From contig NC_072895.1 of assembly GCF_027943255.1 (NCBI RefSeq), forward strand, positions 36,864,001 to 36,928,000: a stretch of 64,000 bases of DNA. The letters are read 5' to 3'. Origin of the DNA: Anastrepha obliqua. Its lineage: Eukaryota; Arthropoda; Insecta; Diptera; Tephritidae. Made by a program: the position numbers and the translations under genes. A model generated the notes under the pieces. It was given only the letters and a program-made list of their open reading frames with translations, did no database searches and was not told where the DNA came from. Shown here in pieces: positions 46,085 to 56,159 of this stretch (within the stretch, counting starts at the first letter, position 1; the number at the start of each line of letters is the position of its first letter).

Positions 46085-46378
46085 GAAGTGATGCTACAAT
46101 TTGCTGAGAAGAGTATCCCACTTTGGTGGTTTTCTACTCAAGATAATGACATAAAAGACTCCTCAATGTTAGCACGTGAGTGGTTTTTACAAAACAACGT
46201 TAAAGTAATGGATTGGCTAAACCAGTCACCCGACCTAAACTCCATTGAAAACTTTTGAGGAGATTTAGCGAGACAATCGGGAAGGAAACATTAAATAAAA
46301 ATAATAAAATAATAAGGATTTTGACAAAAATAAAAAGAGCTAAGGAATTCCACTTCCAAAGAAACCTGCCGTATGATT
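46085..46378 (+). pseudogene. Tc1-like transposase C-terminal part, interrupted
   Basis: Plus strand: DELQEVMLQFAEKSIPLWW, then TQDNDIKDSSMLAREWFLQN, VKVMDWLNQSPDLNSIENF, GDLARQIGKETLNKNNK. QDND ... SPDLNSIEN are the second and third catalytic segments of a Tc1 DD34E transposase (the Glu of IEN is kept). A TGA replaces the Trp after IENF. The last segment, RIQNVIVKLGGQNCIKID, resumes at about 47,054 beyond the palindrome. Confidence 0.65.
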
Positions 46379-47044
46379 ACACAGGCCAACAAAATCTCGC
46401 TTTGTTACAGCTTTTAAAATGGCTATGGGTGTTTCTTGAAGGGTTTTTTATGCTGACAACGAATATGACCTTGAAAATGCTCCAGCACGTCAGGATTTTT
46501 GGCAATTTGAGGTTAAAAAGTCAAAAAAGGCAGATTTTGGCCATTTTTGATAATTTTTTTTGGGATAGAAAATTTTTCTTTTCAATTTTCGACGAAAAGG
46601 TTGCATAGTACAACTCTTTAGCTTTAAAACCCATTTTTTTAAATTATGGTACGATTTTTTAAAAAAAAGTTATGACATTTTGAAATTAACAGTTTCAGTT
46701 ACGTATACGTTGGGTATAACGTCTATTGGCGTAACTGAAACTGTTAATTTCAAAATGTCATAACTTTTTTTTAAAAAATCGTACAATAATTTTAAAAAAT
46801 GGGTTTTAAAGTTAAAGAGTTGTACTATGCGACCTTTTTGTCGAAAATTGAAAAAAAAAATTTTCTATCCCAAAACAAATTATCAAAAATGGCCAAAATC
46901 TGCATTTTTTGACTTTTTAACCTCAAATTGCCAAAAATCCTGACGTGCTGGAGCATTTTCAAGGTCATATTCGTTTTAAGCATAAAAAAACCTTAAAACC
47001 TTAGTTAAAATTATCGAAAAAGTTTTTTGGTTGTTGGCCTGTGT
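46379..47044. repeat. 666-bp near-palindrome (fold-back element)
   Basis: The two arms, each about 320 bp, are inverted copies. The outer ends are ACACAGGCCAACAA and TTGTTGGCCTGTGT. Inner arms meet at GTTACG (46,698-46,703) and CGTAAC (46,730-46,735) around a 26-bp loop. Matching blocks include AATATGACCTTGAAAATGCT, CCAGCACGTCAGGATTTTTG and CAGTTTCAGTTACG. The arms carry scattered mismatches and small indels, more toward the outer ends. It lies inside the Tc1 copy. A transcript would fold into a long hairpin. The class is undetermined. Confidence 0.8.
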
Positions 47045-47110
47045 TATCAATCAAATCGAATACAAAACGTCATTGTAAAACTTGGTGGACAAAATTGTAT
47101 AAAAATTGAC
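47045..47110 (+). pseudogene. Tc1-like transposase, last segment
   Basis: RIQNVIVKLGGQNCIKID resembles the closing RxQAVIxxKGGxTKY block of Tc1 transposases and continues the frame set of 46,085-46,378 once the palindrome is removed. Confidence 0.45.
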
Positions 47111-47179
47111 TGCACTGAAGTTCCTGCTGTACCATGTCATTGACGTCTTTTATTAGCCAGGCAGACGGACATCTGCTGC

Positions 47180-47770
47180 GTGTTTCGTTTCATATATGGG
47201 CTGGATAGTAACTCGAAGCCATCCAACAACACCCATCCATTGAAAACAAACATATGGCGTGGCCTGAGGGTGAAGGAATCATCGGCCCTATTTCTTCACA
47301 AACAAGGCTGGCTCCAAGGTAAGGGTGAGTGGCGAATGCTATCGCGTCATGATAAACGACTTTTTGATACCGATAATTGAAGCTCGTGACCTCCACAACA
47401 TTTGGTTTCAACAAGATGGTTACTTGAATACTTGCCATGCAGCCCGTATAGTAATGGGTTTATTGCGTCTTACTTTCGGCGAACAATTTATCTCAACGTC
47501 TCGGACCAGTGGATTGGCCACCAAGATCGTGTATATCACACCTTTGTACTTCTATTTGAAGGGGTATGTACAGTATTAATGCTTCGTGGATAAACCAACT
47601 TCGGTTGAGGCATTGGAAGCCAACATTAATAAAGTTATTCACCAGTTACCGACCGAAGTCCTCCAGCGAGTCATTCAAAATTTGTGTTTCCGGATGGGTG
47701 AATTACGGCGCAGTGGTGGCCAAAAATTTGAAAGGGATTATCTTTAAAAAGTAAATGTCATGCATGGTTC
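47180..47770 (+). pseudogene. DD41D-type mariner catalytic half
   Basis: Plus strand: MSGECYRVMINDFLIPIIEA, HNIWFQQDG, a small insertion (YLN), TCHAARIVMGLLRLTFGEQF, then TKIVYITPLYFYLKGYV and, in another frame, DKPTSVEALEANINKVIHQL and LPTEVLQRVIQNLCFRMGEL. The second catalytic Asp is present (QQDG); the third reads Tyr (TPLY). No terminal repeats were found and the N-terminus is gone. Confidence 0.7.
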
Positions 47771-48299
47771 TACACAAAAGTGTTATTAACTAAAGTATTA
47801 TATATTATTAATTAAAAAAAAAACTTGAGTTCTCCGTATGAACCTGGGGGTACCTAATATATTTGATTGGCCTTATGTGTACATACTTCAAATGCCTCAA
47901 GTACTTGCCTAGTACGAGTATACGTCGTTGCTTTTCAACTAAGTCCAACCTTATTAATATATGCCTACATGTATACTATATATATAGTATATACATATAC
48001 GCACAGTTATTGTATATATGTATTCACCTACACATACGCACACAGTTCTTTATGCAAATCCCCACAGCTGCTTCGTTCTTTTTATTCTTTAATAAAGTAA
48101 ATAATTTATTAAAGTAATATCCAAATGGATTCGCTCTTCCTCCTACTTGAGAAAAATTTCATTAAGCTCTTCAATACTCAATTAACACACAATTGCAAAG
48201 TTTTCTCCATCATTAAGCAATCTCCAGGATTAGTAGCATCGTAGGAGGCGGCGCACTCATCAATGTGCTTCACTCATTCCTTTTAATTTGTTTTATTAG
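47771..48299. other. Non-coding stretch with ATAC-type microsatellites
   Basis: Repeats around 47,960-48,050. No gene can be supported. Confidence 0.4.
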
Positions 48300-48351
48300 A
48301 TGACTTCTGGCAGATTTCGCTGTGCCCATCTCCACGGCCAGGCCGGAGTTG
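48300..48351 (+). other. Candidate small internal exon
   Basis: TTTTATTAG immediately precedes and GGTAAGCAC immediately follows a 52-base, markedly GC-rich block in an AT-rich surround, so both splice consensus sites are good. One frame reads DFWQISLCPSPRPGRS and another starts at ATG (MTSGRFRCAHLHGQAGV). I recognise neither. It could be an exon of a host gene whose introns contain the surrounding mobile DNA, or chance. Confidence 0.25.
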
Positions 48352-48359
48352 GTAAGCAC

Positions 48360-49149
48360 AATTACTGCACCGTATGTATGTGTGTGGGTGTATGTATGCA
48401 CGTATACGCATGGGTGTAAATGCCTATCTATAAGCCATTTCGCTGGCCAGCACTTCAGTAAATGCGGTCTGTGGTGGCAAAGAAAATGTGTTGCTAAATG
48501 GCGATTTTATTGACGACGCGGGCATTGCAGAAGCAAGTACTGTGCCGTACGCTAATGGCATGCCATGAGTTTCGGGACCTCCCTTTTGCTTATGCGGGCT
48601 TCCAGATGATGCCTATCTTTTGATCTGCTGCAGTATTAACGTCTTACCCACTTTGCTGATTTGATTTCAAATTAACTAATAATTACGTATTGCTTTATTT
48701 TTATTTACTTTTTATTGTTATATTTTTATTATTAGCCACTCTGGATATGCTGAATTATACTTTGCGACATTCACTCTTGCGAGTAAAACAAGAATTGGAA
48801 TATGAGACTTGCCAAACACCTCTGACACCTTGACTTATGGCTAAGCAACCACTTTTTCGTAGCTTTGTGGAAACATTTAAATCTTAATGCAACAACAAAT
48901 TTTCTTCTCTTCTTCATCTTCTTAATTATAGGATTAAATCCTGTTCTTCTACTATTTCTGTACAAAAGGTACAATTTCTTTAGATTATATTGTAAGTAAA
49001 AAAATATTAGGAGGGACGTCCGGTTGGCCTCGTAGTCATCAGCTTTCCCGTCATTACTGATTTAGCCAACCAATTGTCGGACATGCGAGCAAGAGATTTT
49101 TCCAGTCCCTTCTTCATCATCGGCTCCATCTAACAAGCTTTTGCGTGTC
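48360..49149. other. AT-rich stretch without recognised content
   Basis: ATGT microsatellite at 48,370-48,420. Otherwise no supported feature. Confidence 0.35.
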
Positions 49150-49690
49150 GCAAATTCCTCTAAACTCTTCGTTTCCCATAAGATCTCTGCGAGTATGACC
49201 TGTGTTTGATCGCAATGCTGTCATCTCCTTCTCCGTGTCTTGAAGTTGTATCTGCTCGGGTTTCAACGCATATTTTATAAATTCGGACTTTGCCTTTTGA
49301 GCTTCGAAGCTTATTTCGCCATGCTACATCGCGTAAGCATCCAGAGATTCGTGCTGCTTTAGTCATGTGGTTGTCTACTTCAGCTGTTAATTCTTTCGAT
49401 GAGGGCATAATTATGAGCGGCTGTTTATATAGTGTCACCGATATCTGTCCGACATTATAACTGCGTCATCGGCGGGGCACATAATCTTGGCTTCATTTTC
49501 CAGCAAATATTCGCTTGCCTGTGTAGATTTTACACCAGATATCCTATTCCATAAGCAGATTGAATAGGATAAGACTTAAGCTGTCGCTTTGTCATATCCC
49601 TATTGGCACCGGTAGTGAGGTTGATATTTCATTATTAAACTTGACATTATCCGTGTTTTCGGTGTTGAGATTTTTAACTACTGCCAAAAT
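49150..49690 (-). pseudogene. LINE reverse transcriptase fragment
   Basis: Minus strand: NTENTDNVKFNNEISTSLPV, QSDSLSLILFNLLMEQDI (the QGDSLSPxLFN motif, about 49,600-49,540), then a damaged YADD region (YNVGQISVTLYKQPLI), VDNHMTKAARISGCLRDVAW and KVRIYKICVETRADTTSRHG. This is the palm-to-thumb part of an EN-type LINE, distinct from the L-GAEAW family. Several stops. Confidence 0.6.
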
Positions 49691-50221
49691 AGGTTTTTGT
49701 TTGAATAACTTTTTTTCCTTATTTTAACCTCCTTTGCTTGTCTGTTTGTATGCTGCAGTAGTTTAGTTCACAAGTGTTAAATATGATTGACGTGCGATGG
49801 CATTTGCAAAAATTATAAATCTTCTGATGGGGTGACTCATTTTAGGCCATCTTTTAAAATAAACAATGCAAAAAAACAGTGTTTTAACAAGCTTTTATGT
49901 ACGATTTTTTTCGGATTTTTTGATTTACAAATTTGCTTAAAGTTAACCTTTTTTGTATATAACTTCTTAAATTTTAAATCTATTCTACTAAATTTTTGCA
50001 CATTAATGTTTTTTTTCATATAATCGCAGTTATTTTTGACACTGGACTGAGACTTTTCAAATCGCTTTAGTGTGTAATGAAAGGTTGCTTCTGAATGAGC
50101 TTTCGGTGCCCCAAGGCCCAGTTTCAAATACCGCTTTCTCGAAACTGGTGCCAATCTAACAAAACGAACGTACGAAGCGGGCTTTATAAGGGGAATTTCT
50201 TTCTTTGCGGAGAGCTACGTA
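49691..50221. other. AT-rich stretch, possibly the mariner 3' side
   Basis: A 105-codon minus-strand frame (49,837-50,154) has no recognised motif. It may be decayed 3' sequence of the adjoining mariner. Confidence 0.3.
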
Positions 50222-51013
50222 ATTAGAGAAGTTCGGGAGTCATCCTAAGGAAATGTGACTGCATTAGACTTTGCGCCCAATAATGAAAATTTTTCATTTC
50301 CTTGGAAGTCAATATATTTCTGCTTTCGCTTGAACAAATTTTCAAAGCAGTTTTGCCACTCAAAAGTGGATGCTTCCAAAAGTTGTTTAGAGGCTTCAAC
50401 AGCTTCTTCAGGCATTGAAAAACGTTAACCTCACAAATTATTTTTGATGTTCGAGAACAAAAAGGAATCATTAGATACCACGTCAGGGTTATAAGGCGGA
50501 TGACCCATTAATTCGATCTTTTGAGTGCTCAAAAACTTTTTTATGTGAGCCGATATGTGAGAGCTCGCATTGTTTTGGTGAAGAACGATTCGTGTTCGGC
50601 GGTTGGTTTTCCTTAATTCTCCAAAAAATTCGGACAAGCAAATGGTCGTGTGCCAATCAGAATTGGATTTATATTTCTTAAGTGGTACAGTTGCGACATG
50701 AGTGGATTTTCCGAAAAAACAGGCGACCATTTGCTTTGAGGTGCTTCTTCCGTGAAACACTTTTGTTGGATTACGCTCGTCTTGGAACACCCATTCTGTC
50801 GATTACTGTTTTGTTTCCTATACATAGGTCGAGGCTTCGTCACCTGTTACGATGTCATGGACGTGCTTTAAACCACCGCAGCAGAATTTCTTCAACATTT
50901 ATTTACAGCAATCGGCACGAGTCTTTTTTAAGCAATTGTATAATTTTGTGCTGTCCAACAAGAACAAATCTTCTTGACGACCAAACGTTCATAGAATTTG
51001 CTAATACACATCA
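50222..51013 (-). mobile_element. Mariner (DD34D) copy, main part, interrupted by a LINE
   Basis: Minus strand from 51,013: ISKFYERLVVKKICSC, HVHDIVTGDEAST (first Asp), VFQDERNPTKVFHGRSTSKQ, MVACFFGKSTHVATVPLKK, RTRIVLHQNNASSHISAHIK (second catalytic Asp now Gln), FLSTQKIELMGHPPYNPDVV, SNDSFLF (third Asp kept) and CFENLFKRKQKYIDFQG at the end. The N-terminal part is displaced to 51,250-51,475. Frameshifts near 50,840 and 50,440. Confidence 0.75.
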
Positions 51014-51249
51014 CAAGAGCTGCGTTGCACTGGAATACCCTAGTGAGTCGCAGGCAAGGGAGACCAGCCAACACCTGGAGGCGACAGGTGGCTGCAAAAG
51101 CGCAGAAAGCAGTCTATTCGTGGAGGCAAATAAAATTTGTAGTTTCAAATAAATCCAGTGGTAATCTGTTTGTTGAGGCCCTATGTTTCATCTAAGAACC
51201 ACGGGAAAATATATATGTATATATATATATACATATATATATGTATAAT
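51014..51249 (+). pseudogene. LINE 3' end inserted into the mariner
   Basis: Plus strand: ALHWNTLVSRRQGRPANTWR, RQVAAKAQKAVYSWRQIKF, NLFVEALCFI, stop, EPREN and then a TATA-rich tail (ATATATGTATATATATATAT). RxGRPxxTWRR ... YSWxxIK ... EALC is the usual end of EN-type LINE ORF2 and the tail is the simple repeat at the 3' terminus. It is 5'-truncated, as expected of a LINE insertion, and separates the two mariner halves. Confidence 0.7.
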
Positions 51250-51475
51250 CCCAGAATCCTCAAGGATGTCTCTACCTCGCGATATGCCACATGACGATCA
51301 TGCGTTATCAATTGAGGCACAGCATCGATTATTTCTGGCACAACAATCATTTTTGGACGGTCTTTACGAAAAATTCAGCCTGCAAGGCTCGACGACCACG
51401 TTCGACATCGTTGTACCACCGTTTCAGAATGGCTAAATGTGACCCTTCAATGTCAAAAGTCGAAGTAAATTAATA
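51250..51475 (-). mobile_element. Mariner copy, N-terminal part
   Basis: Minus strand: YNDVERGRRALQAEF, then in other frames RPKMIVVPEIIDAVPQLIT, HDRHVAYREVETSL. This is the second helix-turn-helix region of the same mariner that continues at 51,013. The order is restored when the intervening LINE end is removed. Confidence 0.65.
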
Positions 51476-52111
51476 AATGCACCGTTGTCCCTATAATCCA
51501 CCTCAAAAATCATAATATATAATTCCTTCGTTTGCGCGAGATGAATTTTTCAACTGACAGAAAAAAGAACAAATAAAGCTCGTATGTGAAAACTTTATAT
51601 GTAAGTTTATGTTAAAAAATAGCAGACCTTTCGATAAAAATATCGAATTACAGCTCATCACACGTAGTGTTGCACAGGCGACCCTGTTAAAAGGCAACCT
51701 GCGGAGTACTCGTTTTTGCTTTTCTCCATATATCGAACGTTCGTATGTGTTCCCCTTATTTTGGCAACAGCTAAGCATTCTAATCGGGTATACCCACATT
51801 TCTGTTGTAGGGAGAAATAACACCGTCTTCCAGTGTGTTAATGCTAATACAAAATGCATTTGAATTTCGTTCAAAATCAATTTTCTGCAAATGTTTGAGA
51901 TGGAGAAAATGGCGCTGAGTATGAAACTTGTACCAGTGTCGAACATAGACAGGTACGTACATTCGTGTACGAGTATACGGACGAGATGCGATAGGTATGA
52001 AGTAAACGGAAACAACGTCGGCACCAGCAAAAACTACAAAACAAAGAGTAAACTTTTCAGAGGTGGAAAGTTGGATACATTTTGAAGTCGTTGCCAGCTT
52101 TGCGGCGCACC
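51476..52111. other. Region without recognised genes
   Basis: A 175-codon minus frame (51,503-52,030) is the longest ORF here but has no recognisable domain and contains AT-driven Phe/Leu/Ser-rich runs. No gene is called. Confidence 0.3.
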
Positions 52112-52227
52112 ATGTCAAATTCGCCTCAGCTGCAGCTACAAGGCCAACCTGCCAGCGTCAACACCACTACAATCGTAACACTAACCACAACTACTTTAGC
52201 ACCAATCACTTTAGGAAAATTCGGTCA
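52112..52227 (+). CDS. Candidate first coding exon or short ORF, Thr-rich
   Basis: ATG at 52,112 opens MSNSPQLQLQGQPASVNTTT, IVTLTTTTLAPITLGKFGQM and IS before TGA (41 codons). The stretch is GC-richer than its surroundings and uses codons such as CTG, CAG, GCC, AAC and ATC, as host genes do. A weak donor (CA-GTTGAGT) overlaps the last codons, so it could be the first exon of a longer gene continuing to the right. No homologue is recognised. It could equally be a chance frame. Confidence 0.3.
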
Positions 52228-53813
52228 GATGATCAGTTGAGTGAAGGCAGGGCTGGGCGGGCAGTAAAGAGCTTGTGGAGTGAAGTGGATAAGACACAAA
52301 AACAAGTTGTGCAAGTGAAGTAAAGTAACCAACTAACTGCTCAGAAAACCGAAAATAAGTAAATAAATAAGCTTTTACGAGGCTCCTTGTTTCTTGTTTT
52401 TGCAACTGTTTTTGGTGTATAAGTAGAAAAGAAGTTGATGCCAAAAAATGCAGTTAGCTGTAGTTTAATGCACTCGCTGCCGTAATTGTGGCAGCATGCG
52501 GACATTGCGCATCAGCCGCACTTTTTCTTTGCCTATCCAGCCAGTAGACAAGTGCATAGTTATATCCCGTTGTTTATATTCAAATGACTGTTGTTTCTTT
52601 TTACTGTGGGTAGTTGCGCGCATGTCGCCCCTAGTCGCTTGGAATTTTACTTACTACGGATATTTCGAAATGCGAATTGAGGGTAATTTCGTGCATTTTG
52701 GATTACGGCAAATTTTCGTAATTAAAATTGCAAAAGTTTTCCAATTAAAGCGCGCAATTAAAGTGTTATGGCAGAAAATGACGACCGCCTGCAACTTAAT
52801 TTGCGGCCACCCCTACTGGCCATTTCACTTTTCGTTTATTGTTGCGATTTAATAGACCTTGCGATGCTTAACCGTCCGTACATCGTTCACGTACAAAAGT
52901 GTCAAAACTGCCCATTATTAATCGATAGGTTGACTACTGAAGTTTCTCGTACACCTACTCATACATACATATAACACTAACACTGCATACACACTTTCCA
53001 CTTGACGAACGCTTGGCTTGTGCTCACTCGAGCGCCCCATTGTGTGAAAATTCAATTTCGACTCAAGGATTATTATATTTTGTACCGACATCAAAGGACA
53101 CTTGATTGCGGATACATATTTACAAGTCGATATGTAGGTGTATGGTGCATGTGGCACATGGACGTGAATATCGGTTAGTATGCAATAAATGCACGTGCGA
53201 TAGGTGTTTATTTTGGGACAAACGCAAAGTCACTTGCCACCGTACGAACATTACAATTTCCGCAGAAAAGGAAATGTGCTATCAATGTGCACCTTGCAAC
53301 GATGATCAGAACGATACCCGATATACATAGGTAAATAGGTCTCACAAGTAGGCTGTTATCCAAAAATCCATGGTAAATATGCATAGGCAAGTAGCAAGAC
53401 TTTACTCAGTTTGAAACACCCAGCTGTTCAGCTGAAAAAAGTTATCTACCCATGATTAAAAATATGCAGAGAAAATAAAAGATGAGAAGATATTTGGATG
53501 TTCGGATGTGTATCGAAATGACAATTAAAATATCCTTGCCAAGTTTTCGAGACTTGTAATTTACGATTATTAAGCCAAAAACAAAAATGGTTCACTTAAT
53601 GACGTATACCTTTTGGAAAAATTGAGCAATTGAAATATGAAACCTGGATATTATAGCGGGTAAAAGATGATTAAATTTTCTACGAAAAGTGTTTTAACAT
53701 CACTTATTGATTGACTTAACAGTTTAAGAGAAATTGATTAATTTTCAGTTTTTAGGTTTTATATGTATAAAAAATTGTCAGAAACCAATATGATTCTTAA
53801 GCTATTTCAAACT
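52228..53813. other. Region without recognised genes
   Basis: Contains a Cys-rich plus frame near 53,180-53,330 (CNKCTCDRCLFWDKRKVTCH, MCYQCAPCNDDQNDTRYT) that I could not assign, and otherwise AT-rich sequence with ACATAC microsatellites. Confidence 0.3.
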
Positions 53814-54288
53814 TAGAATAGAATAGAATGGAATAGAATAGAATAGAATAGAATAGAATAGAATAGAATAGAATAGAATAGAATAGAATAGAATAGAATA
53901 GAATAGAATAGAATAGAATAGAATAGAATAGAATAGAATAGAATAGAATAGAATAGAATAGAATAGAATAGAATAGAATAGAATAGAATAGAATAGAATA
54001 GAATAGAATAGAATAGAATAGAATAGAATAGAATAGAATAGAATAGAATAGAATAGAATAGAATAGAATAGAATAGAATAGAATAGAATAGAATAGAATA
54101 GAATAGAATAGAATAGAATAGAATAGAATAGAATAGAATAGAATAGAATAGAATAGAATAGAATAGAATAGAATAGAATAGAATAGAATAGAATAGAATA
54201 GAATAGAATAGAATAGAATAGAATAGAATAGAATAGAATAGAATAGAATAGAATAGAATAGAATAGAATAGAATAGAATAGAATAGAA
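53814..54288. repeat. Long pentanucleotide array (TAGAA)n
   Basis: About 475 bp, roughly 95 units, of a practically perfect 5-bp repeat. The only interruption I see is GAATGGAATAG near 53,828. Read on the minus strand it gives an artefactual 150-residue ILFYS repeat frame. It ends 43 bp before the mariner at 54,332. Confidence 0.95.
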
Positions 54289-54331
54289 ATTGTGAATTTT
54301 TTTTTCTTTTTTATTCCACTAACGGGACATA

Positions 54332-55256
54332 CCTTCTGCTCAAATATGAACGAGACTTTATCAATAAAACGGTCCGCGGATGACATATGGCAAAAATAAA
54401 TTTTTTGTTGGATGGTAGGACTGTTATAAGCTTACATGGCAAATTTCAGCGTGATATGTCACATAGTTTGTTTTCTAAGCTACTGTAAACAAGTCAAGCT
54501 CGAGTGTGTTTTTCGAATTTAACGATGGAAATTCAAGTTGAACAAAGAATTTGTTTGAAATTTTGTTATTCTAACAAAATTTCGGTTTCAGACGCTTTAA
54601 AAATGTTGCAGACAACCTATGTGGACTCTGCTCTATCGCGTGCACCAGTGGAAAAATGGCGCTCCCCGGAGGAGCCGAAGGCCCAAAAACCACGCCAAAG
54701 TCGCTCAAAAATTAAGGTTATGCTGACTGTTTTTTTCGATTACGAAGGTGTGGTGCACTCGGAGTTCCTTCCGCAAGGCCGATCGGTTAACGCTGAATAT
54801 TATTTAGACGTTTTAAAGTGTTTGCGCGAGAACATTCGTCTTAAAAGGAAGGAGTTGTGGGACAACAAGTCATGGTTCTTGCATCACGATAATTCACCAG
54901 CTCACACATCACGTCTTGTTCGCGATTATTTGAACAAAAATAATGTTAATATCGTTCCGCAAGCACCGTATTCGCCTGATATGGCTCCATGTGACTTTTT
55001 CCTGTTTCGCAAGCTCAAGTTACCGCTCCGTGGAAAACATTTTGAGACAATTGAAGTCATAAAAGAGAATTCGAAGAAGAAACTGAAAACCATACCGAAA
55101 TCGGCCTTCCAGAAATGCTATGATGATTGGAAAAAACGTTGGCATATGTGTATCGCCTCCAATGATGATTACTTTGAAGGAGATAAAATAAAAATTGAAC
55201 AATAATTAACCGTTTGTGTTTTATTAAATCAGTCTCGTTCATATTTGAGCAGAAGT
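54332..55256 (+). mobile_element. Mariner, 925 bp, intact ends and open but deleted transposase
   Basis: Perfect 25-bp inverted repeats beginning CTTCTGCTCAAATATGAACG lie at 54,333-54,357 and 55,231-55,255, with TA at 54,330-54,331 and 55,257-55,258. The frame from ATG 54,525 to TAA 55,205 is uninterrupted (226 aa): MEIQVEQRICLKFCYSNKIS, a jump from ALSRAPVEKW to RSPEEPKAQKPRQSRSKIKV, then FFDYEGVVHSEFLPQGRSVN, SWFLHHDNSPAHTSRLVRDY and PQAPYSPDMAPCDFFLFRKL. Second and third Asp are kept with DD34D spacing. The segment with the first Asp is deleted in frame (family length about 345 aa). Probably non-autonomous but recent. Confidence 0.92.
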
Positions 55257-55258
55257 TA

Positions 55259-55574
55259 GATACAGTCATACTGATCAATCATTTGTTGGTTTGTTTCACA
55301 TAAATAGAAGAGCCAAAATGGACAACACCGTCCAGGTCCAATTTTTTGAGAGGGTCAACTACAGCGACATTTTTAAAGTAATGAAAATTAAAAAAAAAAA
55401 TTTTCATTTTTGTATGTAAAAGAAGTTAAATTAAAAGCCGAAAAAATATAAATATCGTTTTTCATTTTTGTATTGTAAAAACAAAACTCTTAAAATACCC
55501 TAAATTTTGGAGCTCTAGACCACCGGGACCTCTTAAGTAAGAACAAAACCGTGGTAAAGGTCATTAAGCCCCAG
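55259..55574. other. AT-rich stretch without recognised content
   Basis: No gene or repeat end can be supported. Confidence 0.35.
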
Positions 55575-55860
55575 AGGATATGATGACTTGGCCACTTAAC
55601 AAAATGCCCAAAGAACGAGCAGCATGAAAAGCGCTTGATTTATGCGCGGTTGGAGGCCGAAGAAGAGGACGTCCAAGTAAAAAATGTCTCGAAGATATGG
55701 AGGTAGATCTTAAAAAACTAAACGTGAGGCGTTAGAAGGATGTGGTTTTCAATAGGAAGAGATGGCACGTGGTTGTGAATGGAGCAATGGTTGATCAAGA
55801 ACTGTTATGGTAAGAAGAATTTTGTGCCACCTTTTATTAAGTCAAAATGTCCATCCACCC
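55575..55860 (+). pseudogene. LINE 3' end fragment
   Basis: Plus strand: NKMPKERAA, KALDLCAVGGRRRGRPSKKC, LEDMEVDLKKLNVRR, stop, KDVVFNRKRWHVVVNGAMVD. This is the conserved C-terminal block (GRRRGRPxKRWxEDVExDLxxL) that closes many EN-type LINE ORF2 proteins. Two in-frame stops (near 55,624 and 55,735). Confidence 0.6.
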
Positions 55861-56159
55861 ACCCCAAATTAAATTTTACGAAAATGTGAGCGGGTATATA
55901 ATATAAAGGTCAGTCAGAACGTAATTTAACACTAGCACTTTCTTAACTTTTGGACTGCAATTTTTGGCTGCAAATTAAATCGCTACCATGTAAGCCCCAA
56001 AGGACGTTTCGAATATTTTCTAAACAAAAACTGAGAAATGTTCGGCCAAAGTTCGGTTTTTCTCTCTGCTGAAGCCGAACCGAAACCGAACTGTGCCTTT
56101 GTGACCGAACATGCCCGAACACGGACCTAGATCGCTCTCTACAAATAATTCGACGTGTC
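55861..56159. other. Short stretch without recognised content
   Basis: No gene supported. It may contain the decayed left end of the mariner that follows. Confidence 0.3.

Noticed and set aside
46255..46608. 117-codon plus-strand ORF
   Set aside because: Runs from the Tc1 scrap into one arm of the palindrome. The end is repeat sequence.
51503..52030. 175-codon minus-strand ORF
   Set aside because: Long, but no domain, no splice context and an AT-driven composition. Also overlapped by frames on the other strand.
53802..54386. 194-codon minus-strand ORF
   Set aside because: It is the (TAGAA)n array read as ILFYS repeats, not a protein.
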